DNA of 64,000 nt from Hoeflea_A sp965228435. Lineage in GTDB: Bacteria; Pseudomonadota; Alphaproteobacteria; Rhizobiales; Rhizobiaceae. The notes under the pieces are model-generated. The model worked only from the letters and a program-made list of their open reading frames with translations, had not been told where the DNA came from and made no database searches. Below, piece after piece: positions 25,737 through 33,351 of this stretch (position 1 is its first letter; every line of letters begins with the position of its first letter). Where the stretch lies: NCBI GenBank assembly GCA_965228435.1, contig OZ245818.1, forward strand, positions 5,208,001-5,272,000, read 5' to 3'. The position numbers and the translations under genes are program-made.

Positions 25737-25992
25737 TAGAGCAAAGGGCGATAAGTTTGGATCATATGATGGCTGCAGATCGGCTCCACTCGGCCAGGCG
25801 CGTCGCGCAGCGCGATGTCGGGCAAGCGGCGCAACGCAGCCGATGGGCCGATACCCTTCGGGCCGGGCGCTTTTGGCCCCTGGCGTCGTTGGCTTGCACT
25901 TGTGGTGGGGTGGCACCACGGCCTGCAATCCGCCTAGCCAGAAACCAAAATCGCCGCGGTCAAATGGTGCAAACTTATCGCCCTTTGCTCTA
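25737..25992. repeat. TA-flanked inverted-repeat element (MITE-like)
   Basis: A 256-bp element between the YbjN gene and csaA. Its ends are perfect 23-bp inverted repeats (25737-25759 and 25970-25992; left end TAGAGCAAAGGGCGATAAG), and the similarity continues imperfectly inward for about 13 bp. The outermost bases are TA on both sides, consistent with a TA target duplication of the mariner/IS630 type. It encodes no transposase. It is free of stops in the forward frame that runs into csaA, and also in a minus-strand frame, so long spurious frames cross it. Peptide-level motifs such as QPMGRYPSGRALLAPGV suggest a dispersed rhizobial repeat; copy number cannot be judged here. Confidence 0.8.
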
Positions 25993-26028
25993 TCTCCCAT
26001 CGCGGGAATTTGGATTGAGGGATCCGCG

Positions 26029-26370
26029 ATGACAGAACAGATTGCGTGGGCAGATTTCGAAAAGGTCGAGATCCGTTGCGGCACAATTGTTGAGGCCGAG
26101 CCTTTTCCGGAGGCGCGCAAGCCGGCGATCAAGATGAAGGTCGATTTCGGTCCGGAAATCGGGATCCGAAAGTCCTCAGCCCAGCTGACCGTTCACTACA
26201 CACCCGAAACACTGGTCGGTCGCCAGGTGATGGCTGTGGTCAACTTTCCGCCCAGGCAGATCGGACCGATCATGTCCGAGGTTCTTGTGCTGGGATTTCC
26301 GGACGAGGATGGCGAGGTCGTGCTCGCGGCCATCGACAAGAAGGTGCCGGACGGCGGTCGCCTGTTCTGA
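26029..26370 (+). CDS. csaA: tRNA-binding protein CsaA
   Basis: A 113-residue OB-fold protein. WADFEKVEIRCGTIVEAEPF opens the EMAP-II-like tRNA-binding domain, and RQIGPIMSEVLVLGF and VPDGGRLF close it. CsaA is a homodimeric tRNA-binding or chaperone-like protein. GAGGGA precedes ATG 26029; the frame stays open upstream through the repeat element, but that part is not CsaA. It converges on the histidine kinase gene with a 12-bp gap. Confidence 0.92.
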   Translation: MTEQIAWADFEKVEIRCGTIVEAEPFPEARKPAIKMKVDFGPEIGIRKSSAQLTVHYTPETLVGRQVMAVVNFPPRQIGPIMSEVLVLGFPDEDGEVVLAAIDKKVPDGGRLF

Positions 26371-26382
26371 ACAAGCTTGCGG

Positions 26383-27765
26383 CTATTGCGGCACGCGGAT
26401 GACGGCCTGCAGGCCGCCCATCGGGCTTTCCGCCAGTGTGACGTCGCCGCCATGGCTTCGGGCGATGTCACGCGCGATTGCCAAACCCAGACCAGTGCCC
26501 GATTCGTCCTGATTGCGGGACTCATCGAGACGGAAGAACGGTTTGAAGACGTCCTCGCGCAACTGAGCAGGGATGCCGCAGCCATCGTCATCGATGACGA
26601 TGGTCAGCCAGCCCGTTCCGATGGTGGCCTCGATCCCGATATGCCTGGCGTGCTTCCAGGCATTGGAGGCAATGTTGGTGACCAGCCGCGCGAAGGCATT
26701 GGGTCGAACCTTGACCACCGAGGGACCGTCAATTGCGGTGGTCAATTCCTTGCCGTGCAGCCCGGCATCGTTGCGCAGCCGGGTGAACAGAGCTTCGAGG
26801 TCCAGTTCGCCGACATCTTCCTGGGCTTCGCCGCGGGCAAAGGACAAATAGCCTTCGAGCATCGACTGCATGTCGTCGATATCGTCATTGAGATGGGCCG
26901 TCTCCGATTCGTTGCCGACCAGAGCAAGCTGCAATCGGAAACGGGTCAGGATGGTACGCAGGTCGTGACTGACCCCCGTCAGCATCGCCGTTCGCTGTTC
27001 GATCTGTCGTTCGATGCGTTCGCGCATGCGCATGAAGGCCAGGCCGGCCCGGCGGATCTCATCGGCACCGCGGGGACGAAAATCGTCGGGCGATTTCTGT
27101 CCCTTGCCGAAACTCTCAGCGGCGCTTGCCAGGCTGAGAATGGGCCGGATCTGACCGCGAAGGAACAGAATGGCGATGGTCAGCAGCACCAGCGACGTTC
27201 CAACCATCCACAAAAGGAAGATATGGGTGTTGGACGCATAGGCCTGGCTGCGGCGTGCGAAGACACGAAGGACCTTGTCGTCAAGCAGAACCCGAACTTC
27301 GACCAGGTCGGAATCGCCGATCGTATCGATCCAGAAGGGTCGCCTGATCTGCCGGGTGATTTCTTCGCTGAGGATCGAATCGAGAATGGAAAAGAACGGC
27401 CTGCTGCGCGGTGGCGGCAGGCTTGCCTCCGGCTCGATGGCGATGTTGAGTTCCAACCTCTCCCGCGCAATGCGGGTGATTTCCTCGAAATCCGCATCCT
27501 GCGGGTAGGTATCTATGACATCGATGATGGCTGCGATATCGCGGGTGACCGCGGTTGACAGTCGCTGTGTCACGGTTTGCCAGTGGCGTTCCATGAACAC
27601 AAAGGCGATCACCGACTGCAAAACAACCATCGGCAGGATGATGATCAGCAGCGTCCGTCCATAGAGGCCGGTCGGCAGGCGCTTGGTAAACCAGCGGGTA
27701 AAGCGGCGATATCCGCGCGGCGGATAGCGCTCATACTCCCGGCGTATCGAGTCCATCGTCGTCAT
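26383..27765 (-). CDS. EnvZ-like sensor histidine kinase
   Basis: A 460-residue inner-membrane sensor with two membrane segments (TLLIIILPMVVLQSVIAFVF and FLLWMVGTSLVLLTIAILFL) around a periplasmic domain of about 130 residues, then HAMP, a HisKA dimerisation box (LTGVSHDLRTILTRF, His acceptor) and an HATPase domain (NIASNAWKHA, DDDGCGIP, GTGLGLAIARDI). It is encoded 100 bp downstream of its response regulator. This pair sits beside the MarR and ilvE genes as in rhizobia. The stimulus is unknown. GTG 27777 and ATG 27756 are alternative starts. Confidence 0.92.
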   Translation of the reverse strand: MTTMDSIRREYERYPPRGYRRFTRWFTKRLPTGLYGRTLLIIILPMVVLQSVIAFVFMERHWQTVTQRLSTAVTRDIAAIIDVIDTYPQDADFEEITRIARERLELNIAIEPEASLPPPRSRPFFSILDSILSEEITRQIRRPFWIDTIGDSDLVEVRVLLDDKVLRVFARRSQAYASNTHIFLLWMVGTSLVLLTIAILFLRGQIRPILSLASAAESFGKGQKSPDDFRPRGADEIRRAGLAFMRMRERIERQIEQRTAMLTGVSHDLRTILTRFRLQLALVGNESETAHLNDDIDDMQSMLEGYLSFARGEAQEDVGELDLEALFTRLRNDAGLHGKELTTAIDGPSVVKVRPNAFARLVTNIASNAWKHARHIGIEATIGTGWLTIVIDDDGCGIPAQLREDVFKPFFRLDESRNQDESGTGLGLAIARDIARSHGGDVTLAESPMGGLQAVIRVPQ

Positions 27766-27865
27766 TGTCGAATCCACGGGCGTTTCGCGGGTCGAGACAC
27801 TATAGCAAAGAAAACGATCGGTGAACCGACGCTCGGACGATGGATACTGTGGATGGTCGAAGCGC

Positions 27866-28564
27866 CTATTCGACGCTCAACCGGTAGCCGACGCCACGCA
27901 CCGTCTGCAGCCACATGGGATTGGCAGGGTCGTCCTCGATCTTGCGGCGCAATCGGTTGATCTGGACGTCGATGGTTCGTTCACCGATATCGACTTCCTC
28001 ACCGACAAGCTCGTGACGGGGTATGGTCTCACCCGGACGCTGCGCAAACTGAACCATGATTTCCTGCTCGCGGTCGGTCAGGCGGACAACTTGCGGTCCA
28101 CGTTTGAGCTCGCGGCGCGACAGGCCGAACGTGTAGGGGCCGAAGACGATCTGCTCGATCTTGGGGATATCCGGCGGTCCGCCGCGCTTGAGAATGTTGT
28201 TGATGCGCAGCACCAATTCGCGGGGATCGAAGGGTTTGCCGAGATAGTCATCGGCACCGGCCTCAAGCCCTTCCAGACGACTGTCCAATTCGGCCAGAGC
28301 TGTCAGCATCAGGATCGGCACGTCGCGGATCTCGCGCAGCGCCTTGGTCAGCGCCACCCCGGTCTCGCCGGGCATCATGACGTCGACCACCAAAAGGTCG
28401 AATTCAAGACCCTCCAGCTTGCGGCGAGCTTCTGCTGCATCGCTTGCCGTTGTCACCCGGAAGCCCTGATCCGTCAGGTATCGGTTGAGCAGGTCTCGAA
28501 TACGGGTATCGTCGTCGATGACGAGCAAGTGGGCCGCATCGTCTGAAAGCGGTTCTTCGCTCAT
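27866..28564 (-). CDS. OmpR-family response regulator
   Basis: A 232-residue two-component regulator. The receiver domain has the acidic pair DDD (LLVIDDDTRI), the phosphoacceptor Asp in LLVVDVMMPGETG, and the Thr and Lys in MLTALAE and DDYLGKPF. The C-terminal winged helix reads LTDREQEIMVQFAQRPGE through TVRGVGYRLSVE. I chose ATG 28564 (MSEEPLSDD), preceded by GGGGGAG. The cognate kinase is immediately downstream. Confidence 0.95.
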   Translation of the reverse strand: MSEEPLSDDAAHLLVIDDDTRIRDLLNRYLTDQGFRVTTASDAAEARRKLEGLEFDLLVVDVMMPGETGVALTKALREIRDVPILMLTALAELDSRLEGLEAGADDYLGKPFDPRELVLRINNILKRGGPPDIPKIEQIVFGPYTFGLSRRELKRGPQVVRLTDREQEIMVQFAQRPGETIPRHELVGEEVDIGERTIDVQINRLRRKIEDDPANPMWLQTVRGVGYRLSVE

Positions 28565-28589
28565 AGGGGCTCCCCCATGAATTGTTGCC

Positions 28590-29072
28590 TCAGTCCGGAT
28601 CGACCATACCACGCAGGAAAGCGGTCACGGCTGATCGCTCTTCCGGATCCAGGCTCTTTAGTGCGTTGGCTATGCGGCGAGACTGTGGCCTCGCCAGTTC
28701 GAGGGCCAGTTCGCGCCCCTTTTGCGTGGGATAAAGGCGCCTTTGCCGGCGGTCGTGTGTCCCGGCAACCTGGTGGATATAGCCCGAATCGATCAGTTGC
28801 TTCAGCACCCGCGCCAGGCTCTGCTTGGTGATCCTCAGTGTTTCCAGAAGGTCGGCAACGGTCATTCCCGGTCGCCGATTGACGAAGTGCAGAACCCGGT
28901 GGTGGGCGCGACCGAAGCCGAACTTCTCCAGGATCGCATCCGGATCGGAGGTGAAATCGCGGTAGGCGAAGAATAGGGATTCGATGATCTCGAAGTCGAT
29001 CTCCTCAGACTCCGGCATCGGGTCCGTCATGGTGTCGGTTTCCGGTGCTTTCGCTGCCTGTTCGGGCGGCAT
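28590..29072 (-). CDS. MarR-family transcriptional regulator
   Basis: A 160-residue winged-helix regulator. The MarR core reads FVNRRPGMTVADLLETLRITKQSLARVLKQL followed by the wing GTHDRRQRRLYPTQKG. The start is uncertain: ATG 29072 (MPPEQAAKA) or ATG 29030 (MTDPMPESEE); the frame also opens at a TTG at 29114. It lies between the response regulator and ilvE, divergent from ilvE, in an arrangement also seen in rhizobia. It may control itself and possibly ilvE through the shared region. Confidence 0.88.
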   Translation of the reverse strand: MPPEQAAKAPETDTMTDPMPESEEIDFEIIESLFFAYRDFTSDPDAILEKFGFGRAHHRVLHFVNRRPGMTVADLLETLRITKQSLARVLKQLIDSGYIHQVAGTHDRRQRRLYPTQKGRELALELARPQSRRIANALKSLDPEERSAVTAFLRGMVDPD

Positions 29073-29135
29073 TTTGCTGTTCCCGTCACTCTTGGTGTTC
29101 GCGTTTTGACACAACGCACAATTATGTCAGCTTTA

Positions 29136-29164
29136 TTGACTTATTTTGATGCTATTGCTAGCCT
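29136..29164 (+). promoter_or_regulatory. Possible ilvE promoter
   Basis: TTGACT (29136-29141), a 17-bp spacer and TAGCCT (29159-29164) lie in an AT-rich patch between the divergent MarR and ilvE genes. The -35 is good and the -10 weak. It would give an ilvE leader of about 150 nt. Confidence 0.4.
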
Positions 29165-29317
29165 TTCAAGGCGTCAAGGATGCATACCCCCGACAGATCT
29201 GTTGTGGCGAATTTCGCGCAATCGTGCAGAAGCCCAAAGGACAAGACCGATCGGGGATTGAAGGTTCCGGCGATAACGACACATTTGGGCTGCGCGGTAA
29301 GCGCTGGAGGAAATGCA

Positions 29318-30208
29318 ATGGCATCGGTCCCGTTCGATCAACTTGAGGGCCACATCTGGTACAACGGCGAATTCGTTCCCTGGAAGGACGCCAAGCTTCA
29401 TGTGCTGTCTCACGGATTGCACTATGGAAGTTCTGTCTTCGAGGGTGAGCGGGCCTATGGCGGCGAGATCTTCAAGCTGCGCGAACATACCGAGAGGCTG
29501 TTCGAATCGGCCCGAATCCTCGGGTTCGAGATTCCCTATACGATCGATGAAATCGATGAGGCCTGCAAGACATTGCTCGAGATGCAGGGCTTTGAAGACG
29601 CCTATGTCCGTCCGGTCGCCTGGCGCGGCAGCGAGATGATGGGTGTCTCGGCACAGGCCAACAAGATCAATGTGGCGATCGCCATCTGGCAATGGCCGTC
29701 CTATTTCAAGCCGGAAGAACGGCTGAAGGGCATTCGCCTCGATATCGCCAAATACCGCCGACCCGATCCGGCGACGATACCGTCGCAATCGAAGGCGGCG
29801 GGGCTTTACATGATCTGCACCCTGTCAAAGCACGAAGCGGAAGATCGCGGCTATGCGGATGCGCTTATGTATGACTGGCGTGGGCACGTTGCGGAAGCTA
29901 CGGGCGCCAACATTTTCTTCGTCAAGGACGGTGCTCTTCATACGCCGACACCGGACTGCTTCCTGAACGGCATCACCCGGCGTACGGTCATCGATCTTGC
30001 CAAGCAGCGCGGTTACGAGGTGATCGAGCGGACCATCATGCCTGAGGAGATGGCCGATTTCAGCGAGTGCTTTCTGACCGGTACGGCTGCCGAAGTCACG
30101 CCGGTATCCGAGATTGGACCCTACACATTCGAAGTTGGCGAGATCACGGAAAATCTGATGAACGACTACATGCAGGCGGTTCAACCGGTCAAACAGGCCG
30201 CGGAGTAA
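29318..30208 (+). CDS. ilvE: Branched-chain amino acid aminotransferase
   Basis: A 296-residue fold-type IV PLP aminotransferase that interconverts Leu, Ile and Val with their 2-oxoacids. Features are IWYNGEFVPWKDAKLHVLSHGLHYGSSVFEGER at the N-terminus (shown only to locate it: residues about 13-46), the PLP lysine in SQSKAAGLYM, and EATGANIFFVKDG. GGAGG lies before ATG 29318; the frame upstream to 29180 is not part of the family. A terminator follows at 30230-30264. Confidence 0.95.
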   Translation: MASVPFDQLEGHIWYNGEFVPWKDAKLHVLSHGLHYGSSVFEGERAYGGEIFKLREHTERLFESARILGFEIPYTIDEIDEACKTLLEMQGFEDAYVRPVAWRGSEMMGVSAQANKINVAIAIWQWPSYFKPEERLKGIRLDIAKYRRPDPATIPSQSKAAGLYMICTLSKHEAEDRGYADALMYDWRGHVAEATGANIFFVKDGALHTPTPDCFLNGITRRTVIDLAKQRGYEVIERTIMPEEMADFSECFLTGTAAEVTPVSEIGPYTFEVGEITENLMNDYMQAVQPVKQAAE

Positions 30209-30229
30209 GGTCTCGCACAGACTTGTTTG

Positions 30230-30264
30230 AGGCGCGTGGCACCCGAGGTGTCAGGCGCCTTTTT
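30230..30264 (+). terminator. Rho-independent terminator of ilvE
   Basis: AGGCGC (30230-30235) pairs with GCGCCT (30255-30260), with an inner GGCACC/GGTGTC hairpin, and is followed by TTTTT. It lies 22 bp after the ilvE stop. Confidence 0.75.
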
Positions 30265-30316
30265 CGTGCAGAACGGCGCAGGGCGCACGAACCACCGATT
30301 TGGGAAGGACCACAAG

Positions 30317-30964
30317 ATGGGGCAGATCCAGGCAGGCGTAATTCCGGTCACTGCGTTCCAGCAGAACTGCACGGTGCTGTTTGACAGCGACAGCAAAGCC
30401 GGTGTGGTGATCGATCCCGGTGGGGATGTTCCCGCCATTCTCGATGTGCTGGAAAAGAACGGCATTACCGTCGAGGCGATCTGGCTGACCCATGGGCATA
30501 TCGACCATGCCGGCGGAGCGATGGACCTGAAAGAAGCGCTGGGTGTGGAGGTCATCGGACCGCACCAGGACGACCAGTCGCTGCTGGATGGATTGGAGGA
30601 TCAAGCCCGGATGTTCGGAGTTGCCGAATCCGTGCGCAACGCTCAACCGGACCGATGGTTGAACGAAGGCGATCAGGTTTCCTTCGCCGGCCATAATTTC
30701 GAGGTCTATCATTGTCCGGGGCACGCGCCCGGCCATGTGATTTTCTTCAACCGGGAGGCCGGGTTTGCGCATCTGGGGGATGTGCTGTTTCGCGGGTCGA
30801 TCGGCCGCACCGATCTGCCTGGTGGCGACCATCAGCAGCTTTTGGATTCGATCCGCGACAAGGTGCTGCCACTCGGCGACGATGTGGGCTTCATCTGCGG
30901 CCACGGTCCGGGTGGGCGGATCGGTGAGGAACGCCTCACCAATCCATTTCTCAAGGGGATCTAA
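30317..30964 (+). CDS. MBL-fold metallo-hydrolase (glyoxalase II-like)
   Basis: A 215-residue metallo-beta-lactamase-fold protein with the full binuclear metal motif: THGHIDHAGG, HCPGHAPGH, GDVLFRGSIGRTDLPGG and the final histidine in CGHGPGG. The short length and missing C-terminal domain match YcbL/type II glyoxalase-like thioesterases. It starts at ATG 30317. Its last codons and stop lie in a 23-bp tandem duplication (30949-30994) shared with the end of the convergent BA14K gene. Confidence 0.9.
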   Translation: MGQIQAGVIPVTAFQQNCTVLFDSDSKAGVVIDPGGDVPAILDVLEKNGITVEAIWLTHGHIDHAGGAMDLKEALGVEVIGPHQDDQSLLDGLEDQARMFGVAESVRNAQPDRWLNEGDQVSFAGHNFEVYHCPGHAPGHVIFFNREAGFAHLGDVLFRGSIGRTDLPGGDHQQLLDSIRDKVLPLGDDVGFICGHGPGGRIGEERLTNPFLKGI

Positions 30965-30994
30965 CTCTTAGTCTCAAGGGGATCTAACTCTTAG
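30949..30994. repeat. 23-bp tandem duplication at a convergent gene junction
   Basis: Two exact 23-bp copies (30949-30971 and 30972-30994) begin TCTCAAGGGGATCTAACTC. Copy 1 holds the MBL gene stop; copy 2 holds the BA14K stop (TAA on the minus strand, 30991-30993). An equivalent minus-strand TAA exists in copy 1, so before duplication the two genes would have been almost abutting. Confidence 0.95.
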
Positions 30995-31509
30995 CGAGCG
31001 ACGCAGAAATGATCCTGGCCATCGTAGCCGCGAAAGGTTCCGGTCGCCGGCTTGAATGACCGGTATCGTTGCGAGCAGTAGCGGTACCAGTCTTGCGTCC
31101 ACGGCTCGATCGTGCCGGTTGCGGCATAGTCTTCTGCAGGTGCTGGAGGGTAGTAATCCGAGCCGGCCCAACCGCCAGGACGCCCGTAATCGTCATAGGG
31201 ATCGGGACCCGGTTCCCCATAGCGCGGTTCGGGACGTGGACCGGGATCACTGAGGAGGGCGCCCGCCACTATCGCGCCGGCCGCAAGGCCGAGGACCCCA
31301 AGCAGCAAGGCGTCATCATTGTTTTTCACCTTGCCCTCCGGACGATGGCGATAATGCTTGCGGTGAGGTTTCCGAGGGCCATCCCAACCTGGGCCGGCCC
31401 CGTGATAGTGCTCGAAGCGCCGGTCATGCGCATGGCTTTGGGATAGGGGAACCAGAGTGCTGGCGGAAGCCACGGCTGCGGCAATGACGGTATGGAGGAT
31501 TTTTGCCAT
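30991..31509 (-). CDS. BA14K-family exported protein
   Basis: A 172-residue protein with a signal peptide (cut near SHAHD), a His/Arg/Pro-rich segment, a hydrophobic Gly/Ala helix (LLLGVLGLAAGAIVAGALL) and a C-terminal BA14K domain: WYRYCSQRYRSFKPATGTFRGYDGQDHFC. BA14K proteins are named after an immunoreactive Brucella protein, and some are reported to bind carbohydrate. Location is probably the cell envelope. The upstream neighbour on the same strand (31653-31949) shares the signal-basic-Gly/Ala helix design but lacks the BA14K domain. Confidence 0.87.
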   Translation of the reverse strand: MAKILHTVIAAAVASASTLVPLSQSHAHDRRFEHYHGAGPGWDGPRKPHRKHYRHRPEGKVKNNDDALLLGVLGLAAGAIVAGALLSDPGPRPEPRYGEPGPDPYDDYGRPGGWAGSDYYPPAPAEDYAATGTIEPWTQDWYRYCSQRYRSFKPATGTFRGYDGQDHFCVAR

Positions 31510-31609
31510 TTGACTGTTTCCTGTTGAAGCTGTGGGAGCAGGCGCACCCCTTGAGGATCGACACTAAAAGCGATCGCCTGAACGCAACCTGAACGAAGCC
31601 GGCAAATGG

Positions 31610-31638
31610 AAAAAAGGCGCTCGCAATGACGCGAGCGC
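31610..31638 (-). terminator. Terminator of the small envelope protein gene
   Basis: GCGCTCGC (31617-31624) pairs with GCGAGCGC (31631-31638); on the minus strand the hairpin is followed by six T (31615-31610). It lies 15 bp past the stop of 31653-31949 and separates it from the BA14K gene. Confidence 0.85.
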
Positions 31639-31652
31639 ACAGGGTTGGTCAA

Positions 31653-31949
31653 CTACTTGCTCAGGGCGTTGCCGACGATAGCGCCGGCCGCGAAACCAAG
31701 AAGGCCGGCCGCGAGAGCATTGCCTTTGCCCTTTTGCACAACCGCCGGCGGGCGCTCTTTATGATAGTGGCGCGGATAAGCACCTCTCGGACCATGCTTG
31801 TAGTGGTAACCGGGACCGCCCTTGTGAACGGTGTGCTTGCCGTTCACCGGCTTGTTGTAGAGGCCGGCTGCGGAAGCGTTGCTGACTGGAACGATAGCCA
31901 TGGCTACGATGGCCAAAGCAGCAATGAGCGAAGTTTTGAGAAGATTCAT
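31653..31949 (-). CDS. Small exported protein with C-terminal Gly/Ala helix
   Basis: A 98-residue protein with a signal peptide (about residues 1-28, ending ASAAG), a His/Lys/Tyr/Gly-rich middle (HKGGPGYHYKHGPRGAYP) and a C-terminal hydrophobic LAAGLLGFAAGAIVGNAL. It looks like the N-terminal two-thirds of a BA14K protein without the terminal Cys-containing domain. AAAGGA lies upstream of ATG 31949. Function unknown; the envelope location is inferred. Confidence 0.78.
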   Translation of the reverse strand: MNLLKTSLIAALAIVAMAIVPVSNASAAGLYNKPVNGKHTVHKGGPGYHYKHGPRGAYPRHYHKERPPAVVQKGKGNALAAGLLGFAAGAIVGNALSK

Positions 31950-32088
31950 TGACGTGATCCTTTGTTGGAACGACCGTGTCCGAGATTTGGCCAGAACCTA
32001 GGTCAACATCGATGAACTCAAGCTGAATGGAACATATTGAAATATTAAATTTATTTCACAATTGGCACTACCTGGTGCCAGAACGGTA

Positions 32089-32111
32089 AACGCCCGGTGC
32101 TGCCGGGCGTT
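32089..32111 (-). terminator. Possible terminator of the cold-shock gene
   Basis: AACGCCCGG / CCGGGCGTT is a perfect 9-bp stem with a 5-nt loop, 24 bp past the csp stop. The T-run on the minus strand is short (GTTTACC), so termination strength is uncertain. A second hairpin (GGCAC/GTGCC) and an AT-rich tract follow. Confidence 0.5.
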
Positions 32112-32134
32112 CGACGTCGAACATGGTGGGCCGG

Positions 32135-32353
32135 TTACTCGGCCACAACTGCGAGATTGACGGCCTTCGGGCCTTTGCCGCGACGATCCGGTTCCGTATC
32201 GAAGCTGATCTTCTGGTTCTCGAGCAATGTCTCGAGGCCGGAATCCTTGACCGCTGATATGTGAACGAAGATATCCGATTCGCCATTGTCGGGTTTGATG
32301 AAGCCGTAACCCTTGTCGGTGTTGAAGAATTTTACAGTGCCAGTTTCGGCCAT
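32135..32353 (-). CDS. Cold-shock domain protein CspA-type
   Basis: A 72-residue single cold-shock domain. RNP1 reads KGYGFIKP and RNP2 DIFVHISAV, both canonical for binding single-stranded RNA or DNA. ATG 32353 gives the standard N-terminus MAETGTVKFFN. Such proteins melt mRNA structures; several are constitutive in rhizobia. The upstream 485 bp contain no gene and probably include a long 5' leader. Confidence 0.95.
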   Translation of the reverse strand: MAETGTVKFFNTDKGYGFIKPDNGESDIFVHISAVKDSGLETLLENQKISFDTEPDRRGKGPKAVNLAVVAE

Positions 32354-32838
32354 GCTCTCAGGTCCTCTGTTCGCCGCCGGCAATCATGCCCGCGTTTGTG
32401 GTGTTACCCGCAGGACGGGTAAGGCAGGCAGTTCTCGAAGGTTGCGGAAAGGTCCCTGTTATCGTGATCCCGGCTTTGCCGGATATTGGCCTTTTTTCGA
32501 TCACCCGGAATTTTATGCGTTTCCGGTCCGCCTCTATCAGTAGGATTCCCGTGTTCGTTGAATGCCCGAACAGGGGTAACACTGTTACAGCTTCTGGGAT
32601 TTATCAAGAGAAAGTTTTATGACGAATTTTTATTATAATCATTCAAGAAATGTGAAGTCAGTTTTTTAAACAAAATGCCTGAGAATTGGGCGCAAATGCC
32701 GAAAATTCAGGCGCTGATTTCATGGTCGAGTCAGTTGGCCGGCTTGGTATTCTGCCTTTTTGCTTGTGAAGACGGCCTCAACTGCAGGTTTCGTGTCGAT
32801 AAATCGTAGAATGTGAAACGGGCTTGAAGTGATGCGAC
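32354..32838. other. Long noncoding region upstream of the cold-shock gene
   Basis: This 485-bp region between DUF1499 and csp (both minus strand) has no supported gene. It is markedly AT-rich around 32600-32690, contains a TATAAT on the minus strand at 32637-32632, and a small hairpin ACCCG/CGGGT near 32405-32420. A transcript from there would have a leader of about 270 nt, typical of cold-shock mRNAs. Confidence 0.5.
32632..32661 (-). promoter_or_regulatory. Candidate promoter of the cold-shock gene
   Basis: On the minus strand CTGACT (32661-32656), an 18-bp spacer and a perfect TATAAT (32637-32632). The -10 is the best in the region; the -35 is only fair. Confidence 0.4.
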
Positions 32839-33351
32839 TCAAAGGTCGCGGATGTAGAGTTCAAGCCGTTTTTTGTTGGCTCCAAAGTCGATTCTGCCGA
32901 GTTGGGCGCGAGCGTAAAGAATGATTCCCGTGCGCCCTTCGCCTGCGGAAATGGCCTCGACACTGACGAGGTCGGGAAATCGCATGCCGGGCGAATAGGT
33001 CACATATCGCAGATGCTTGTCATCGGTGCCGTCATCGACCCGACGGGCGAGGGGGTCGACCTCCTTGATGGTCGAAGCGATCGTTTGTAGCAGGACGCTT
33101 GCATCTTCTTCGAAGACGGGCAGCTCTATGTCGGCATCTGGCCGCAAACCGGTGCTCGCAGCGATCGCGTCGTTTGCGGTCGGGCTTCGCGTAACGTTTA
33201 CAAGGTCAAAGCGCCCGAGATCCGGCGATCCGGCAATGCGTTCCCAGCTGCGCTCGCGCCCATAGCCAAAAAAAATGGCAGTCGCCAGAACGGCCAGGCC
33301 AATTGCCAGGTACAATCCAATCGTCAGCATGCGCACTGCAGCGTATCGCAC
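32839..33351 (-). CDS. DUF1499 membrane-anchored protein
   Basis: A 170-residue protein with one N-terminal membrane helix (LTIGLYLAIGLAVLATAIFF) and a DUF1499 domain (DLVNVTRSPTANDAIAA, RYVTYSPGMRFPDLVSVEA, ARAQLGRIDFGANKKRL). The start is GTG 33351, abutting the TAG of the sugar dehydrogenase gene, so translation is coupled; GTG 33336 and ATG 33330 are alternatives. Function unknown. Confidence 0.82.
   Translation of the reverse strand: MRYAAVRMLTIGLYLAIGLAVLATAIFFGYGRERSWERIAGSPDLGRFDLVNVTRSPTANDAIAASTGLRPDADIELPVFEEDASVLLQTIASTIKEVDPLARRVDDGTDDKHLRYVTYSPGMRFPDLVSVEAISAGEGRTGIILYARAQLGRIDFGANKKRLELYIRDL

Noticed and set aside
25128..26132. Minus-strand frame of 334 codons across YbjN, the repeat and csaA
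   Set aside because: It spans two real plus-strand genes and the repeat; the open frame comes from the element's stop-free composition.
25537..26370. Apparent 277-residue fusion protein ending in CsaA
   Set aside because: The N-terminal part is out-of-frame YbjN sequence plus the inverted-repeat element; CsaA has its own ATG and ribosome-binding site at 26029.
26377..27558. Plus-strand open frame of 393 codons opposite the histidine kinase
   Set aside because: Antisense to a kinase with all catalytic boxes; no start signal.
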